From NCBI GenBank assembly GCA_035362835.1, contig DAOSDY010000004.1, positions 186,001 through 250,000 of the forward strand: DNA of 64,000 bases, in the 5' to 3' direction. The DNA comes from Melioribacteraceae bacterium (GTDB lineage Bacteria; Bacteroidota; Ignavibacteria; Ignavibacteriales; Melioribacteraceae). This document shows positions 40,069 to 48,928 of the stretch, piece after piece. Position 1 is the first letter of the stretch; the number at the start of each line of letters is the position of its first letter. Below the pieces are notes generated by a model that saw nothing but the letters and a program-made list of their open reading frames with translations, was not told where the DNA came from and made no database searches. The translations under genes were made by a program, and so were the position numbers.

Positions 40069-40982
40069 GCCGGATTAACCTCGGAGTCCGCATAGGAAAA
40101 CTTAATCTTAAGAACCCCGTTCTTCTCGCTTCCGGAACTGTCGGCTACGGAAACGAGATCTCAAATTTAACTGACCTTGGTCAGCTGGGCGGGATCGTTA
40201 CCAAGTCGCTTTCTCTTAGACCCCGTAAAGGTAATCCGCCTCAGAGAATTGTTGAAACTCCCTCCGGAATGCTCAACGCAATAGGACTTGCTAACGTTGG
40301 AGTTGAAGTTTTTATTAAAGAGAAGATTCCGTTTCTAAAGGAGCTTAATACAGCTTTAATCTGTAATATTGCCGCAAGTTCTATTGAGGAATATGTTGAG
40401 TGTACAAAAATTCTAGATCCGGTCGAAACTATCTCTGCTTTTGAAATAAACGTCTCCTGCCCTAATGTTAAAGAGGGAGGATTAATATTTGGCAATGATA
40501 TCAAATCTGTCGGAAGAATTACTGAGAAGGTCCGGGCTGCGACAGGTAAAACGTTGATCATTAAACTCTCTCCAAATGTCTCGAATATCAAGGACTTCGC
40601 AAAAGTTGTTAAGGAGGAAGGTGGCGACGCAGTTTCCGCGATTAATACGCTGGTTGGCACCGCGTTCGATATCTGGACCCGCAAACCGAAGATAAAGAAT
40701 ATCACCGGAGGATTATCCGGACCCGCAATCAAGCCGGTAGCTCTAGCAAAAGTTCTTGAAATCAAACGGAATGTCGATATACCTGTTGTCGGTATCGGCG
40801 GAATAATGAACTGGAAAGATGCCGCTGAATTTATGATTGCCGGAGCTTCGGCTGTTCAGATTGGAACCGTGAATTTTATTAATCCGAATGCCGGAGTGGA
40901 AATAGTTGAAGGGCTCAAATCTTACTGCGAGAAAATTTCATTGATTAATTTAACCGACCTTACAGGTTCCTTCCAGATTTAG
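40065..40982 (+). CDS. pyrD: Dihydroorotate dehydrogenase, type 1B catalytic subunit
   Basis: FMN enzyme that oxidises dihydroorotate to orotate in pyrimidine synthesis. 305 residues: NPVLLASGTVGYG, EINVSCPNVKEGG with the catalytic-type Cys, and VGIGGIMNWKDA in the phosphate-binding end of the barrel. Coupled to pyrK; folC begins one base after the stop. Confidence 0.95.
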   Translation: MSRINLGVRIGKLNLKNPVLLASGTVGYGNEISNLTDLGQLGGIVTKSLSLRPRKGNPPQRIVETPSGMLNAIGLANVGVEVFIKEKIPFLKELNTALICNIAASSIEEYVECTKILDPVETISAFEINVSCPNVKEGGLIFGNDIKSVGRITEKVRAATGKTLIIKLSPNVSNIKDFAKVVKEEGGDAVSAINTLVGTAFDIWTRKPKIKNITGGLSGPAIKPVALAKVLEIKRNVDIPVVGIGGIMNWKDAAEFMIAGASAVQIGTVNFINPNAGVEIVEGLKSYCEKISLINLTDLTGSFQI

Positions 40983-40983
40983 T

Positions 40984-42234
40984 ATGGATTTACAAAGAGC
41001 GTTGAATAAGATCTATTCGATGCACCAGTTCGATATTAAACTCGGACTGGAACGGATAGAAAAGCTTCTTGAGCTGATAGGCAATCCTCACCACGGTAAG
41101 AAATATTTCCACGTTGCCGGTTCTAACGGTAAGGGGAGTACTTCATCTTTCATCGCATCAATTCTTTATGAAGCGGGATTTAATGTCGGGCTTTATACGT
41201 CGCCTCATCTTGTCAGGTTTAATGAACGGATCAGAATTAACGGAATAGAAATATCCGATGAATACATATCTGAATTTATTAATTCAATTGATCATTTAAT
41301 CGATCAACATAAACCTACCTTCTTCGAAATTACAACCGCGCTTGCCTTCAAATATTTTAATGATAAAAATCCCGACTATATAGTTCTTGAAACAGGATTA
41401 GGCGGACGGCTGGATGCAACTAATGTTATTATTCCGGTTGCCTCTGTAATTACATCAATCAGCCTTGAACACACAAATATACTCGGGAGTTCGCTCGGGA
41501 AAATCGCATTTGAAAAAGCCGGTATTATTAAGAATGGAATCCCGGTATTTACTGCTGATATTAATCCCGAAGCTGCAGATGTAATTTCTAAACGTGCCTT
41601 GGAATTGAATTCACCTGAATTCAGATTTAAAGATTTTGTAATAACCGGTCATGATTCACTTCAAATCGCACTTCAAAAGAAATTATTTAATCTTTACAAA
41701 ACGGGGCTTCACGGCTTTCACCAGCTCTCTAATTCTGCTCTGGCTGTTAAAACTGTGAGTGAATCTGTCGGAATTTCAGATTCCGTCGTTGTAAATAGAG
41801 GCTTGATGAATGTTATTAAAAACACTGGAATTCAAGGCCGTTATGAAGTCATTCAGAAAAATCCTAAGGTGATTTTTGATGCCGCACATAATGTGGAAGG
41901 AGTTAAAGCATTCCTGAAGGTGTTCGAAAAGGAATATCAGATTTACAGACGCAGGGAATTGATCTTCGGAGTTATGAGGGATAAGGATTTGAGCTCGATG
42001 CTCGGATTGCTCCGTAATTACTTCGATACAATTTATGCGGTGGAAACCGGGTATGAACGGTCTGCCGGTATTTCAGAAATTATTGATGCCGGAGGGGAAC
42101 TTGGTTTGCAGTTGAAACCTCTTGAAAATCCTTCCCGGTTTATCGAACAATTCCGGACCGATAGGGATAACGAATGCCTTGTCGTACTGGGCAGCATCTA
42201 CCTCCTGGGTGAATTAAAATCAAAAATGTCTTAA
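40984..42234 (+). CDS. folC: Folylpolyglutamate/dihydrofolate synthase
   Basis: ATP-dependent ligase adding glutamate to folates. The P-loop VAGSNGKGSTSSFIA lies near residue 43. SPHLVRFNERI, ETGLGGRLDATN and the C-terminal IFDAAHNVEGV support Mur-ligase-superfamily FolC. 416 residues is normal. Whether it also has dihydrofolate synthase activity cannot be told. It ends the pyrK-pyrD-folC group. Confidence 0.94.
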   Translation: MDLQRALNKIYSMHQFDIKLGLERIEKLLELIGNPHHGKKYFHVAGSNGKGSTSSFIASILYEAGFNVGLYTSPHLVRFNERIRINGIEISDEYISEFINSIDHLIDQHKPTFFEITTALAFKYFNDKNPDYIVLETGLGGRLDATNVIIPVASVITSISLEHTNILGSSLGKIAFEKAGIIKNGIPVFTADINPEAADVISKRALELNSPEFRFKDFVITGHDSLQIALQKKLFNLYKTGLHGFHQLSNSALAVKTVSESVGISDSVVVNRGLMNVIKNTGIQGRYEVIQKNPKVIFDAAHNVEGVKAFLKVFEKEYQIYRRRELIFGVMRDKDLSSMLGLLRNYFDTIYAVETGYERSAGISEIIDAGGELGLQLKPLENPSRFIEQFRTDRDNECLVVLGSIYLLGELKSKMS

Positions 42235-42241
42235 AAAAAAC

Positions 42242-42272
42242 TTGACAAAAAGGGGATTGCGGGCTAACTTTG
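42242..42272 (+). promoter_or_regulatory. Promoter of rho
   Basis: TTGACA (42242-42247), a 17-base spacer and TAACTTTG (42265-42272). The first half is a perfect sigma70 -35 box and the second fits the Bacteroidota -7 consensus TAnnTTTG exactly. The leader to the rho ATG is about 115 bases and C/A-rich with few G, which would suit Rho loading and autoregulation; that part is inference. Confidence 0.65.
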
Positions 42273-42393
42273 ACATGTGCCTCAATAATCTTCTGCATTA
42301 ATTAATTAAATCACTTAATCATTAATTCAATTAGTCCCCAAATTGTAAGCCTAGTAAAAATCACGAATAAATCACAATTCTCAGGAAATAGTT

Positions 42394-43647
42394 ATGCCGA
42401 TGGATATTTCAGAACTGCAATCGAAAAAAATTGTAGATCTCTATAAGATTGCAAAAGATTTTGGATTAGCTGGTTACAGCGATCTCCGCAAACAGGAATT
42501 AATTTTTAAAATTCTTGAAGCACAGTCCCAGAAAGATGGATTGACCTTTTCGAAAGGAGTGCTTGAGGTCTTACAGGATGGTTACGGATTCCTCAGATCA
42601 GCCGATTATAATTATCTTCCTTCACCCGATGATATTTATGTATCCCCGTCCCAGATCAAAAGATTCAGTCTCAGAACCGGAGATTTTGTATCCGGACAGG
42701 TGAGGCCTCCTAAAGAAGGGGAACGGTTCTTTGCTCTCTTAAGAGTTGAAGCGGTGAATGGTAAAGATCCTGAAGCTATACGTGAAAGAACTTTATTCGA
42801 TAACCTTACCCCGATCTACCCGACTAAAAGATTAAAACTGGAATCCGCTCCCGGCGAGTATTCAATGAGAATTATGGATCTCCTTTCACCGATCGGTAAA
42901 GGTCAGAGAGGTTTGATTGTTTCTCCTCCTAAAGCCGGTAAAACTATTCTTCTTCAGAAAATAGCCAACTCAATTACGCGTAATCAGCCGGAAGTTAAAA
43001 TTATTATGCTCCTTATCGACGAAAGGCCAGAGGAAGTTACCGATATGCAGAGATCCGTTCAGGCGGAAGTTATAAGCTCTACTTTCGATGAACCGGCCGA
43101 CCGTCACGTTCAGGTTGCTAACATGGTAAGCGAAAAAGCCAAACGTATGGTGGAGGCAGGGGATGATGTTGTTATCCTCCTCGATTCAATTACAAGACTT
43201 GCAAGGGCTCACAACACCGTAATTCCGCACAGCGGTAGAATTCTTTCAGGCGGTGTTGACGCCAACGCGCTTCATAAACCTAAAAGATTTTTCGGTTCTG
43301 CGCGTAATACCGAGGACGGCGGAAGCTTAACAATTATCGCTACTGCTCTTATCGATACCGGCAGCAGAATGGACGAAGTTATCTTCGAGGAATTCAAAGG
43401 AACCGGTAATATGGAACTTGTCCTCGATAGAAATCTGGCCGATAAGAGAATCTTCCCGGCAATCGATCTTAATAAATCCGGTACCAGAAAAGAAGAACTT
43501 CTTCTCAAAGAGGAGGAGCTTAATAAGATCTGGATCTTAAGAAAATTGCTTGCTGACTACGATCCAACCGAGGCTATGGAATTCATACTCGATAAAATGC
43601 GCGGTACAAAGAATAACAAAGAATTTTTATTAAGTATGAATAGTTAA
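42394..43647 (+). CDS. rho: Transcription termination factor Rho
   Basis: Hexameric RNA helicase for factor-dependent termination. 417 residues, close to E. coli Rho. Domains are an N-terminal Rho_N ([19 protein letters not shown]), a cold-shock RNA-binding domain ([13 protein letters not shown]), Walker A ([12 protein letters not shown]) and Walker B ([13 protein letters not shown]). The Q/R-loops ([17 protein letters not shown]) are intact. It has its own promoter and long leader. Confidence 0.97.
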   Translation: MPMDISELQSKKIVDLYKIAKDFGLAGYSDLRKQELIFKILEAQSQKDGLTFSKGVLEVLQDGYGFLRSADYNYLPSPDDIYVSPSQIKRFSLRTGDFVSGQVRPPKEGERFFALLRVEAVNGKDPEAIRERTLFDNLTPIYPTKRLKLESAPGEYSMRIMDLLSPIGKGQRGLIVSPPKAGKTILLQKIANSITRNQPEVKIIMLLIDERPEEVTDMQRSVQAEVISSTFDEPADRHVQVANMVSEKAKRMVEAGDDVVILLDSITRLARAHNTVIPHSGRILSGGVDANALHKPKRFFGSARNTEDGGSLTIIATALIDTGSRMDEVIFEEFKGTGNMELVLDRNLADKRIFPAIDLNKSGTRKEELLLKEEELNKIWILRKLLADYDPTEAMEFILDKMRGTKNNKEFLLSMNS

Positions 43648-43655
43648 TCCAGGAT

Positions 43656-44939
43656 ATGATTATTGCCCGGAGATTTTTCTATCCGTCATTCGTTTTAATA
43701 TTCTTATCGATTCTTCTTTCAACCGTTTCTGCTCAACCCGGTAAAGGAGGGGAACGCGGTAAACCTCCCGGTTTTTTCGAAAAAGTATTTCTGTCCGACG
43801 GGGATTCAATCGATTGCTACCTCGCTTTCAGAATTCCGTTCGACAAGCTGATATTTGTTAAAAATGGCGACTTGTTTTCTTCAGGTGTAAAAATTGATCT
43901 GGAAATAATAAACCGGAACGGATTGATCGATAGAAAATCATATTCTAAAAGTACTGTGGCAATTAACTATGAAGAATCCAAATCAAAAAGCAGGTTCCTG
44001 GAAGGATTTATCAAAATCAAAATTGATGATGGCGACTATGTAATCTATCCTGTTATTCAGATCGGGAATGTTAAGGAATCTTTTAAGCTCGATTCTGTTT
44101 CGATCTCTGCCGGAGAGATTAAGAAAGGAAATCTGCTCCATCCGGTAATTGTTGAAAGTCTTCCGGATGAATGCATCAATAATGGATCGTATCGACTTGT
44201 AAATAATAGCAACAGCATTCCATTCGCACCTAACGACTATTTAATGATTATACCGTTGACCGGCAGCCCTGCTGAGGTTTATTCATTGAAAATTCTTCAG
44301 AAGGGGAAAACACTTTTTCATGAAGAGTCGGTAAAACCTGGAAACGGAAAATTATCGCTCTCATTCTGCAATGATGCGGTTGTTATCTCCGACTCAAATA
44401 CAAATCGGAAAACAAATTATATAATTGTTAAAGGATTCAATAAAAAATTAGATGAAGGACCTGTTGAGATTATTATTGAATCAGACGGGAAAGAAGAAAA
44501 ATTTAAAATGAGTGTTGATTGGCTGAATAAACCATTTACATTATTCAATCCGGTATTGTCTGCTGAATTGCTCGAAATTATTTACAGTCGCGAGGAATTA
44601 CTGCCGATTCTTAAGAGCAGTAATGATGAAAAGTATGAGGCATTGATCGATTTCTGGGATAAGAAATTGCCCGGAAGGGAATATAGATTTAATGAATTGA
44701 TGAACGAGTTTTATTCAAGGGCAGATTATGCTGCCCAGAATTTCAGTACTATCGCAAATCCTGCTGGGGCAAGAACCGATCGGGGAAAAATATATATAAG
44801 ATTCGGAAGACCCGACGACATTAAACGTGATTATTCGTCCGGATACGGCACAGTCGAAATTTGGTATTACTATGATTTGAAAAAAGAGTTTATATTTACC
44901 GATAAAACTGGCCTTGGCAATTATATATTGAGTAAATAA
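43656..44939 (+). CDS. Exported GWxTD-domain protein
   Basis: 427 residues with a signal peptide (PSFVLIFLSILLSTVSAQ). The C-terminal GWxTD domain, known chiefly from the FCB group, is seen in RADYAAQNFSTIANPAG and TDRGKIYIRFGRPDDIKRD, with EIWYYYDLKKEFIF. The middle is beta-rich and unassigned. The domain's function is not established. It sits between rho and pdxA with no gap on the right. Confidence 0.85.
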   Translation: MIIARRFFYPSFVLIFLSILLSTVSAQPGKGGERGKPPGFFEKVFLSDGDSIDCYLAFRIPFDKLIFVKNGDLFSSGVKIDLEIINRNGLIDRKSYSKSTVAINYEESKSKSRFLEGFIKIKIDDGDYVIYPVIQIGNVKESFKLDSVSISAGEIKKGNLLHPVIVESLPDECINNGSYRLVNNSNSIPFAPNDYLMIIPLTGSPAEVYSLKILQKGKTLFHEESVKPGNGKLSLSFCNDAVVISDSNTNRKTNYIIVKGFNKKLDEGPVEIIIESDGKEEKFKMSVDWLNKPFTLFNPVLSAELLEIIYSREELLPILKSSNDEKYEALIDFWDKKLPGREYRFNELMNEFYSRADYAAQNFSTIANPAGARTDRGKIYIRFGRPDDIKRDYSSGYGTVEIWYYYDLKKEFIFTDKTGLGNYILSK

Positions 44940-45923
44940 ATGGCACGCCTGGTTTTTACATGCGGCGATATCAACGGCATCGGTCCTGAGATATGCATTA
45001 AAACATTTAATAAAATTTTTAATCCAAGTAAAAGAGAAATTATTTTTCTCTGCCCCTCAGATGTATTCAAAAAAACTCTTAAAATAATTCCTCTTCATGC
45101 CGATTATCAGGTGATCTCCGATAAATCCGCCGGACTGATTGATTCTAAAAAAATAACAGTCATCGATCTCGGGAAATATAAACAGAGAATTGGTAAACCA
45201 ACGGCATATTCCGGCCGGGCATCTTACAACGCAATTGTTGATGCGGTTAAACTCTGCAGGTCCGGCTTTGCGGACGCAATGATCACAGCCCCAATCTCAA
45301 AAACTGCTCTTCAGATCGCCGGTTTGAAATTTAAAGGTCATACCGGACTTTTAGCGTCTCTTACCGGAAGCAGAAATTACCTGATGGTTTTCCTGTCGGA
45401 TGAAATGGTTTGCGGACTAACAACGATTCATGTACCGCTTAAAAGTGTCAGCAGACTGATTACTACAGGTCTACTGCGTGATACGATTAAGACGCTAAAT
45501 GATTCTCTGGTTGGTGACCTCGGCTTCAGGAATCCTGAGATTGCTGTTCTCGGATTGAATCCTCATTCGGGAGAGGATGGACATCTTGGTAATGAAGAAG
45601 TCGATATAATCATGCCGGCTATTAAGTCTTTGAAAGGTATCAAGGTCAGGGGTCCATTTGTTCCGGATTCTTTTTTTGGCAAGCATCTTTATAAGAATTA
45701 TGACGCTGTCCTTGGAATGTATCATGATCAGGTATTGATTCCCTTTAAGATGCTCAATTTCGAAAAAGGTGTGAATTATACGGCGGGTTTACCGATTATA
45801 AGAACCTCTCCTGATCACGGAACTGCATTTGATATTGCGGGAAAGGGAGTAGCCGACGAATCCAGTATGATCCAGGCAGTCCGCTGGGCAGAAAAAATTA
45901 TTATCAATCGAAATAAAATCTGA
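44940..45923 (+). CDS. pdxA: 4-hydroxythreonine-4-phosphate dehydrogenase
   Basis: NAD-dependent step in DXP-dependent pyridoxal phosphate synthesis. 327 residues. Motifs are FTCGDINGIGPEI at the start, KFKGHTGLLASL, VLGMYHDQVLIPFK and GLPIIRTSPDHGTAFDIAG with the metal histidines. It overlaps the following gene by one base. Confidence 0.94.
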   Translation: MARLVFTCGDINGIGPEICIKTFNKIFNPSKREIIFLCPSDVFKKTLKIIPLHADYQVISDKSAGLIDSKKITVIDLGKYKQRIGKPTAYSGRASYNAIVDAVKLCRSGFADAMITAPISKTALQIAGLKFKGHTGLLASLTGSRNYLMVFLSDEMVCGLTTIHVPLKSVSRLITTGLLRDTIKTLNDSLVGDLGFRNPEIAVLGLNPHSGEDGHLGNEEVDIIMPAIKSLKGIKVRGPFVPDSFFGKHLYKNYDAVLGMYHDQVLIPFKMLNFEKGVNYTAGLPIIRTSPDHGTAFDIAGKGVADESSMIQAVRWAEKIIINRNKI

Positions 45924-46645
45924 TGCCCTCCAGAATCTATTCGCATCTGGCCCCGGTCTACCCTCACTTAATGAGGTCTATTGATTATTCATTATGGTCC
46001 GACTTCATTCATTCCATCAGCCGGGAAATTAAAAGAAAAAGGATTTCAGTTCTTGAACTCGCATGCGGAAATGGTCTTATTGCAGGAACCCTGAATAAAA
46101 AATTCAAATACTACTGCGCAACAGATCTCTCGAAAGAGATGCTCGCGTGCTTCGGTGGAGTGGATAAAGTCTGCTGCGATATGCTGGCCCTTCCATTCAA
46201 GAAACAATTCGATTTTATTTTCTCAACATTCGACAGTGTGAATTATTTAACGAGCAGGCAGAGATTTATCCGGATGCTTAACCAGGCAGCTTTGTGTCTC
46301 GCACGGGATGGGATTTTTACATTCGATGTAAGTCTGGAGAATAACAGTAAGCTGTATCAGAAGTATTTGAACCGTAAAGGAACATACAACGGAATGAAGT
46401 TTCTTCAGAAGAGTTATTACGATGAAGCTAAACGGATTCATTACAATTATTTTGAATTGACTCTTGCTAATGGCAGTAAGGTTGAAGAAATTCATAAACA
46501 GAAAATATTCAGGTTCGAGGATTATTTCAGTTTTATTGATGATTCCGACTTCTATGTTTATAAGTGCAAAAAAGCGTTTTCGGAACAGGACGCTTCACCG
46601 GATTCCGAAAGAGCCCAATTCATACTTAAAAAGAGAAGGGGATGA
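45923..46645 (+). CDS. Class I SAM-dependent methyltransferase
   Basis: 240 residues. Glycine-rich SAM loop VLELACGNGLIAGTL, acidic residue region YYCATDLSKEML and the post-II motif FDFIFSTFDSVNYL mark a class I methyltransferase of the Methyltransf_25/11 kind. The substrate is unknown. It overlaps ftsE by 4 bases. Confidence 0.83.
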   Translation: MPSRIYSHLAPVYPHLMRSIDYSLWSDFIHSISREIKRKRISVLELACGNGLIAGTLNKKFKYYCATDLSKEMLACFGGVDKVCCDMLALPFKKQFDFIFSTFDSVNYLTSRQRFIRMLNQAALCLARDGIFTFDVSLENNSKLYQKYLNRKGTYNGMKFLQKSYYDEAKRIHYNYFELTLANGSKVEEIHKQKIFRFEDYFSFIDDSDFYVYKCKKAFSEQDASPDSERAQFILKKRRG

Positions 46646-47319
46646 TGCTCATATTTAATCATGTAGATTTCAATTACCCTAACCAACCGGTTTTTACCGA
46701 TCTTAATCTTCAGGTTGATCAGGGTGAATTCGTTTTTCTAATAGGTAAAAGCGGGGTTGGTAAAACTTCTCTGCTTCAGATGATTTATATGGATATTCTC
46801 CCTCAGTCCGGATATGTCCAGATAGGTGATTATTCTTCGGAATCAATCCGGCCGAAAGAACTTCCGTTCCTCAGGAGGAAAATAGGGATTGTGTTTCAGG
46901 ACTTTCAGCTTCTGCCGGATAGAAACGTATATGATAATCTCGCGTTTGTACTTCAGTCTACCGGTTCTTCCGGAAGGTTGAATAAGAAAAAAATAATTAA
47001 TGCCTTATCCGAAGTAGGATTGTCTCATAAACAGAGCAACATGCCGCATGAATTATCGGGCGGCGAAAAACAGCGTGTCGCAATAGCAAGAGCTATTATT
47101 AACGACCCCTTTATGCTTCTTGCCGATGAGCCGACCGGAAATCTTGATCCGGAAACGGCAGACGAAATTCTTGAAATCCTGAAGAAGATAAATGCTCGAG
47201 GTACGTCGGTAATTTTCGCTACGCATAATTATGATCTGGTAAGAAAATATAATGCGAAAATAATCCGTCTGGAAGGCGGTAAAGCGGTAAAGGTGTTATT
47301 GAAAAAGAAAGAGAGTTGA
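46642..47319 (+). CDS. ftsE: FtsE-like ABC transporter ATPase
   Basis: 225 residues. Walker A GKSGVGKTSLLQ, signature LSGGEKQRVAIARA and Walker B LLADEPTGNLD with a switch His (ATHNYD). The spacing and IFNHVDFNYPNQPVF opening match FtsE, which with FtsX controls septal peptidoglycan hydrolases. No ftsX gene follows: the next gene, two bases away, is adk on the opposite strand. A LolD-type ATPase is a less likely alternative. Confidence 0.8.
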   Translation: MMLIFNHVDFNYPNQPVFTDLNLQVDQGEFVFLIGKSGVGKTSLLQMIYMDILPQSGYVQIGDYSSESIRPKELPFLRRKIGIVFQDFQLLPDRNVYDNLAFVLQSTGSSGRLNKKKIINALSEVGLSHKQSNMPHELSGGEKQRVAIARAIINDPFMLLADEPTGNLDPETADEILEILKKINARGTSVIFATHNYDLVRKYNAKIIRLEGGKAVKVLLKKKES

Positions 47320-47320
47320 G

Positions 47321-47962
47321 TTAGTTAAGCTGCTTCAAAATCTCCTCTGTTACCTTCTCAATCGACATTGTCCCGTCTATCTCGATGATTGTAGCTTTGT
47401 CCTTGTAAAAATTGAAAACCGGTGCCGTCGTTTCGTGATAGACTTTTAGTCTTCTCCGGATAACCGATTCATCGTCATCTGCCCGTTTGTAATAACTGTT
47501 CTCAGCGCGGCAGACCGGGCAAATAAAATTCTCTTTTAATTCGCTGTTATTCAGGATGTTGCCGCATTTATTGCAGACCATCCTGTTTGTAAGCCGGTCG
47601 ATTATTACCTCATCATCAGCATCTAACCTGATCAGGTAATGCCTTTCTATTTTTATTATTTTGAAAATATTCTCTAAAATTTCTGCCTGGTTTATTGTAC
47701 GCGGGTATCCGTCGAGTATAAAACCGTTTCTGCATTTTTCATTGTTCAGTGTCTCTTTAATTATTCCGCCCATTATTTCATCGGGTACGAGTTCTCCTTT
47801 ATCAACAATCTCCTTTGCCTTTTTCCCTAACTCGGACTGATTTTTAATTGCCTCTCTTAGTATATCTCCGGTTGAAATATGAGGGATATTAAGTCTGGAC
47901 GCTAAAATCTTTGCTTGTGTCCCTTTCCCGACTCCAGGTGAACCAAAAATGATTATTTGCAT
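47321..47962 (-). CDS. adk: Adenylate kinase with zinc-type lid
   Basis: Converts AMP + ATP to 2 ADP. 213 residues from the ATG at 47962 (MQIIIFGSPGVGKGTQ); the open frame reaches 15 codons further but the family starts here. P-loop GSPGVGKGTQ, AMP site STGDILREA and LDGYPRT are present. The lid carries a four-cysteine zinc site, CNKCG...CPVC, as in many Gram-positive and some FCB enzymes. It is converging with ftsE. Confidence 0.95.
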   Translation of the reverse strand: MQIIIFGSPGVGKGTQAKILASRLNIPHISTGDILREAIKNQSELGKKAKEIVDKGELVPDEIMGGIIKETLNNEKCRNGFILDGYPRTINQAEILENIFKIIKIERHYLIRLDADDEVIIDRLTNRMVCNKCGNILNNSELKENFICPVCRAENSYYKRADDDESVIRRRLKVYHETTAPVFNFYKDKATIIEIDGTMSIEKVTEEILKQLN

Positions 47963-48037
47963 ATTATTAAAAATGGTTAGAGGATTAAAAAATATTTTAC
48001 TGACCAAAGTTAAACAGATTTGATTTTATAGCCAAAC

Positions 48038-48517
48038 TTAATTTCCAGGCTTAGGTTTATCCCTTTTTTTCTGAAAATAACTTTCGAGTAGAAACTTTGC
48101 CTCATCGGAATAGATCCCTGAATAAACGTTTGGCTTGTGATTATACTTCCCGCTTTCGATTATGTTGAAAAGGGAACCGCAAGCCCCGAATTTCGGCTCG
48201 AAAGCTCCAAAGTAGACATTTCTTATTCGGGCCAAAAGTATCGCCCCGGCACACATTACGCATGGCTCAACAGTTACGTATAAGTCGCAATTATCAAGGA
48301 ACTTTGATTGCAGGTAGTTCGACGCTGCTGTTAGCGCTATCATTTCGGCATGGGCGGTCGGGTCTTTCAAGGTTTCTGTCTGATTAAAGCCGCGTCCAAT
48401 AATTCTGTTCTCATATACAATAACAGCGCCGACCGGTACTTCTTCTACGGCTAAAGCGTTGTCAGCTTCCTGAAGCGCAGCATACATGTACTTATAGACT
48501 GTTTCATCGAATAACAT
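48038..48517 (-). CDS. tadA: tRNA adenosine deaminase
   Basis: Zinc deaminase that turns A34 of tRNA-Arg(ACG) into inosine, allowing CGU/CGC/CGA reading. HAEMIAL (zinc His and catalytic Glu) and PCVMCAGAI (zinc cysteines) are present. 159 residues. Its substrate tRNA-Arg(ACG) is encoded 247 bp upstream on the same strand, and a second tRNA-Arg lies between them. Confidence 0.93.
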   Translation of the reverse strand: MLFDETVYKYMYAALQEADNALAVEEVPVGAVIVYENRIIGRGFNQTETLKDPTAHAEMIALTAASNYLQSKFLDNCDLYVTVEPCVMCAGAILLARIRNVYFGAFEPKFGACGSLFNIIESGKYNHKPNVYSGIYSDEAKFLLESYFQKKRDKPKPGN

Positions 48518-48616
48518 AAGTCACTTTACAGAAATAATAAGATACTTTAATCAGATAGTTTTAAGATCAGGTTTTAGTTCTTACCGGGTTTTCCGAACAG
48601 TTATTCCCGAAATCTG

Positions 48617-48690
48617 TACGCCCGTAGGGACTCGAACCCCAAACCGTCTGATCCGAAGTCAGATGCTCTATCCAATTGAGCTACGGGCGC
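48617..48690 (-). tRNA. tRNA-Arg (anticodon UCG)
   Basis: Minus-strand cloverleaf with acceptor GCGCCCG, D-arm TAGCTCAATTGGATAGAGC, anticodon stem TCTGA/TCAGA with loop CTTCGGA (anticodon TCG) and T-arm GGTTCGAGTCC. Discriminator A; CCA is not encoded. It reads CGA codons directly. Confidence 0.93.
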
Positions 48691-48694
48691 ATGC

Positions 48695-48740
48695 AAAAAA
48701 ACAAAAAAAATGTAGACTTGAGAAGAAACTCAACTCTACA
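48695..48740 (-). terminator. Terminator of tRNA-Arg(ACG) transcript
   Basis: On the minus strand TGTAGA-G-TTGAG pairs with CTCAA-G-TCTACA (48711-48740, one mismatch), and the stem is followed by a T-run broken by one G. It separates the two tRNA-Arg genes into different transcripts. Confidence 0.7.
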
Positions 48741-48763
48741 TTTACAATAAATTCTTTATTCTG

Positions 48764-48837
48764 TACACCTGTAGGGATTCGAACCCCAAACCTTCTGATC
48801 CGTAGTCAGATGCTCTATCCAATTGAGCTACAGGTGC
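48764..48837 (-). tRNA. tRNA-Arg (anticodon ACG)
   Basis: Minus-strand cloverleaf with acceptor GCACCTG, D-arm like its neighbour, anticodon stem TCTGA/TCAGA with loop CTACGGA (anticodon ACG) and T-arm GGTTCGAATCC. CCA not encoded. A34 is the expected substrate of TadA encoded nearby. The integrase gene starts its region on the 5' side of this tRNA. Confidence 0.93.
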
Positions 48838-48906
48838 ATTCAAAAAAACGATTTTTTCAAACTTTTCTTAACAGCAAATTGAACATTCCAGACATTCGTT
48901 ACACTA

Positions 48907-48928
48907 AGTGTCTTAATAGTGTCTTAAT
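48907..48928. repeat. Tandem 11-bp direct repeat at the integrase 3' end
   Basis: AGTGTCTTAAT occurs twice back to back (48907-48917, 48918-48928), the second copy running into the integrase stop codon. Spacing of one helical turn suits binding sites for a tyrosine recombinase. It could be part of an attachment site; that is inference. Confidence 0.55.

Noticed and set aside
48764..48837. tRNA-Arg(ACG) 3' end as the attachment site of the element
   Set aside because: The integrase lies on the 5' side of this tRNA, and I see no second copy of the tRNA 3' end in the window apart from the separate complete tRNA-Arg(UCG).
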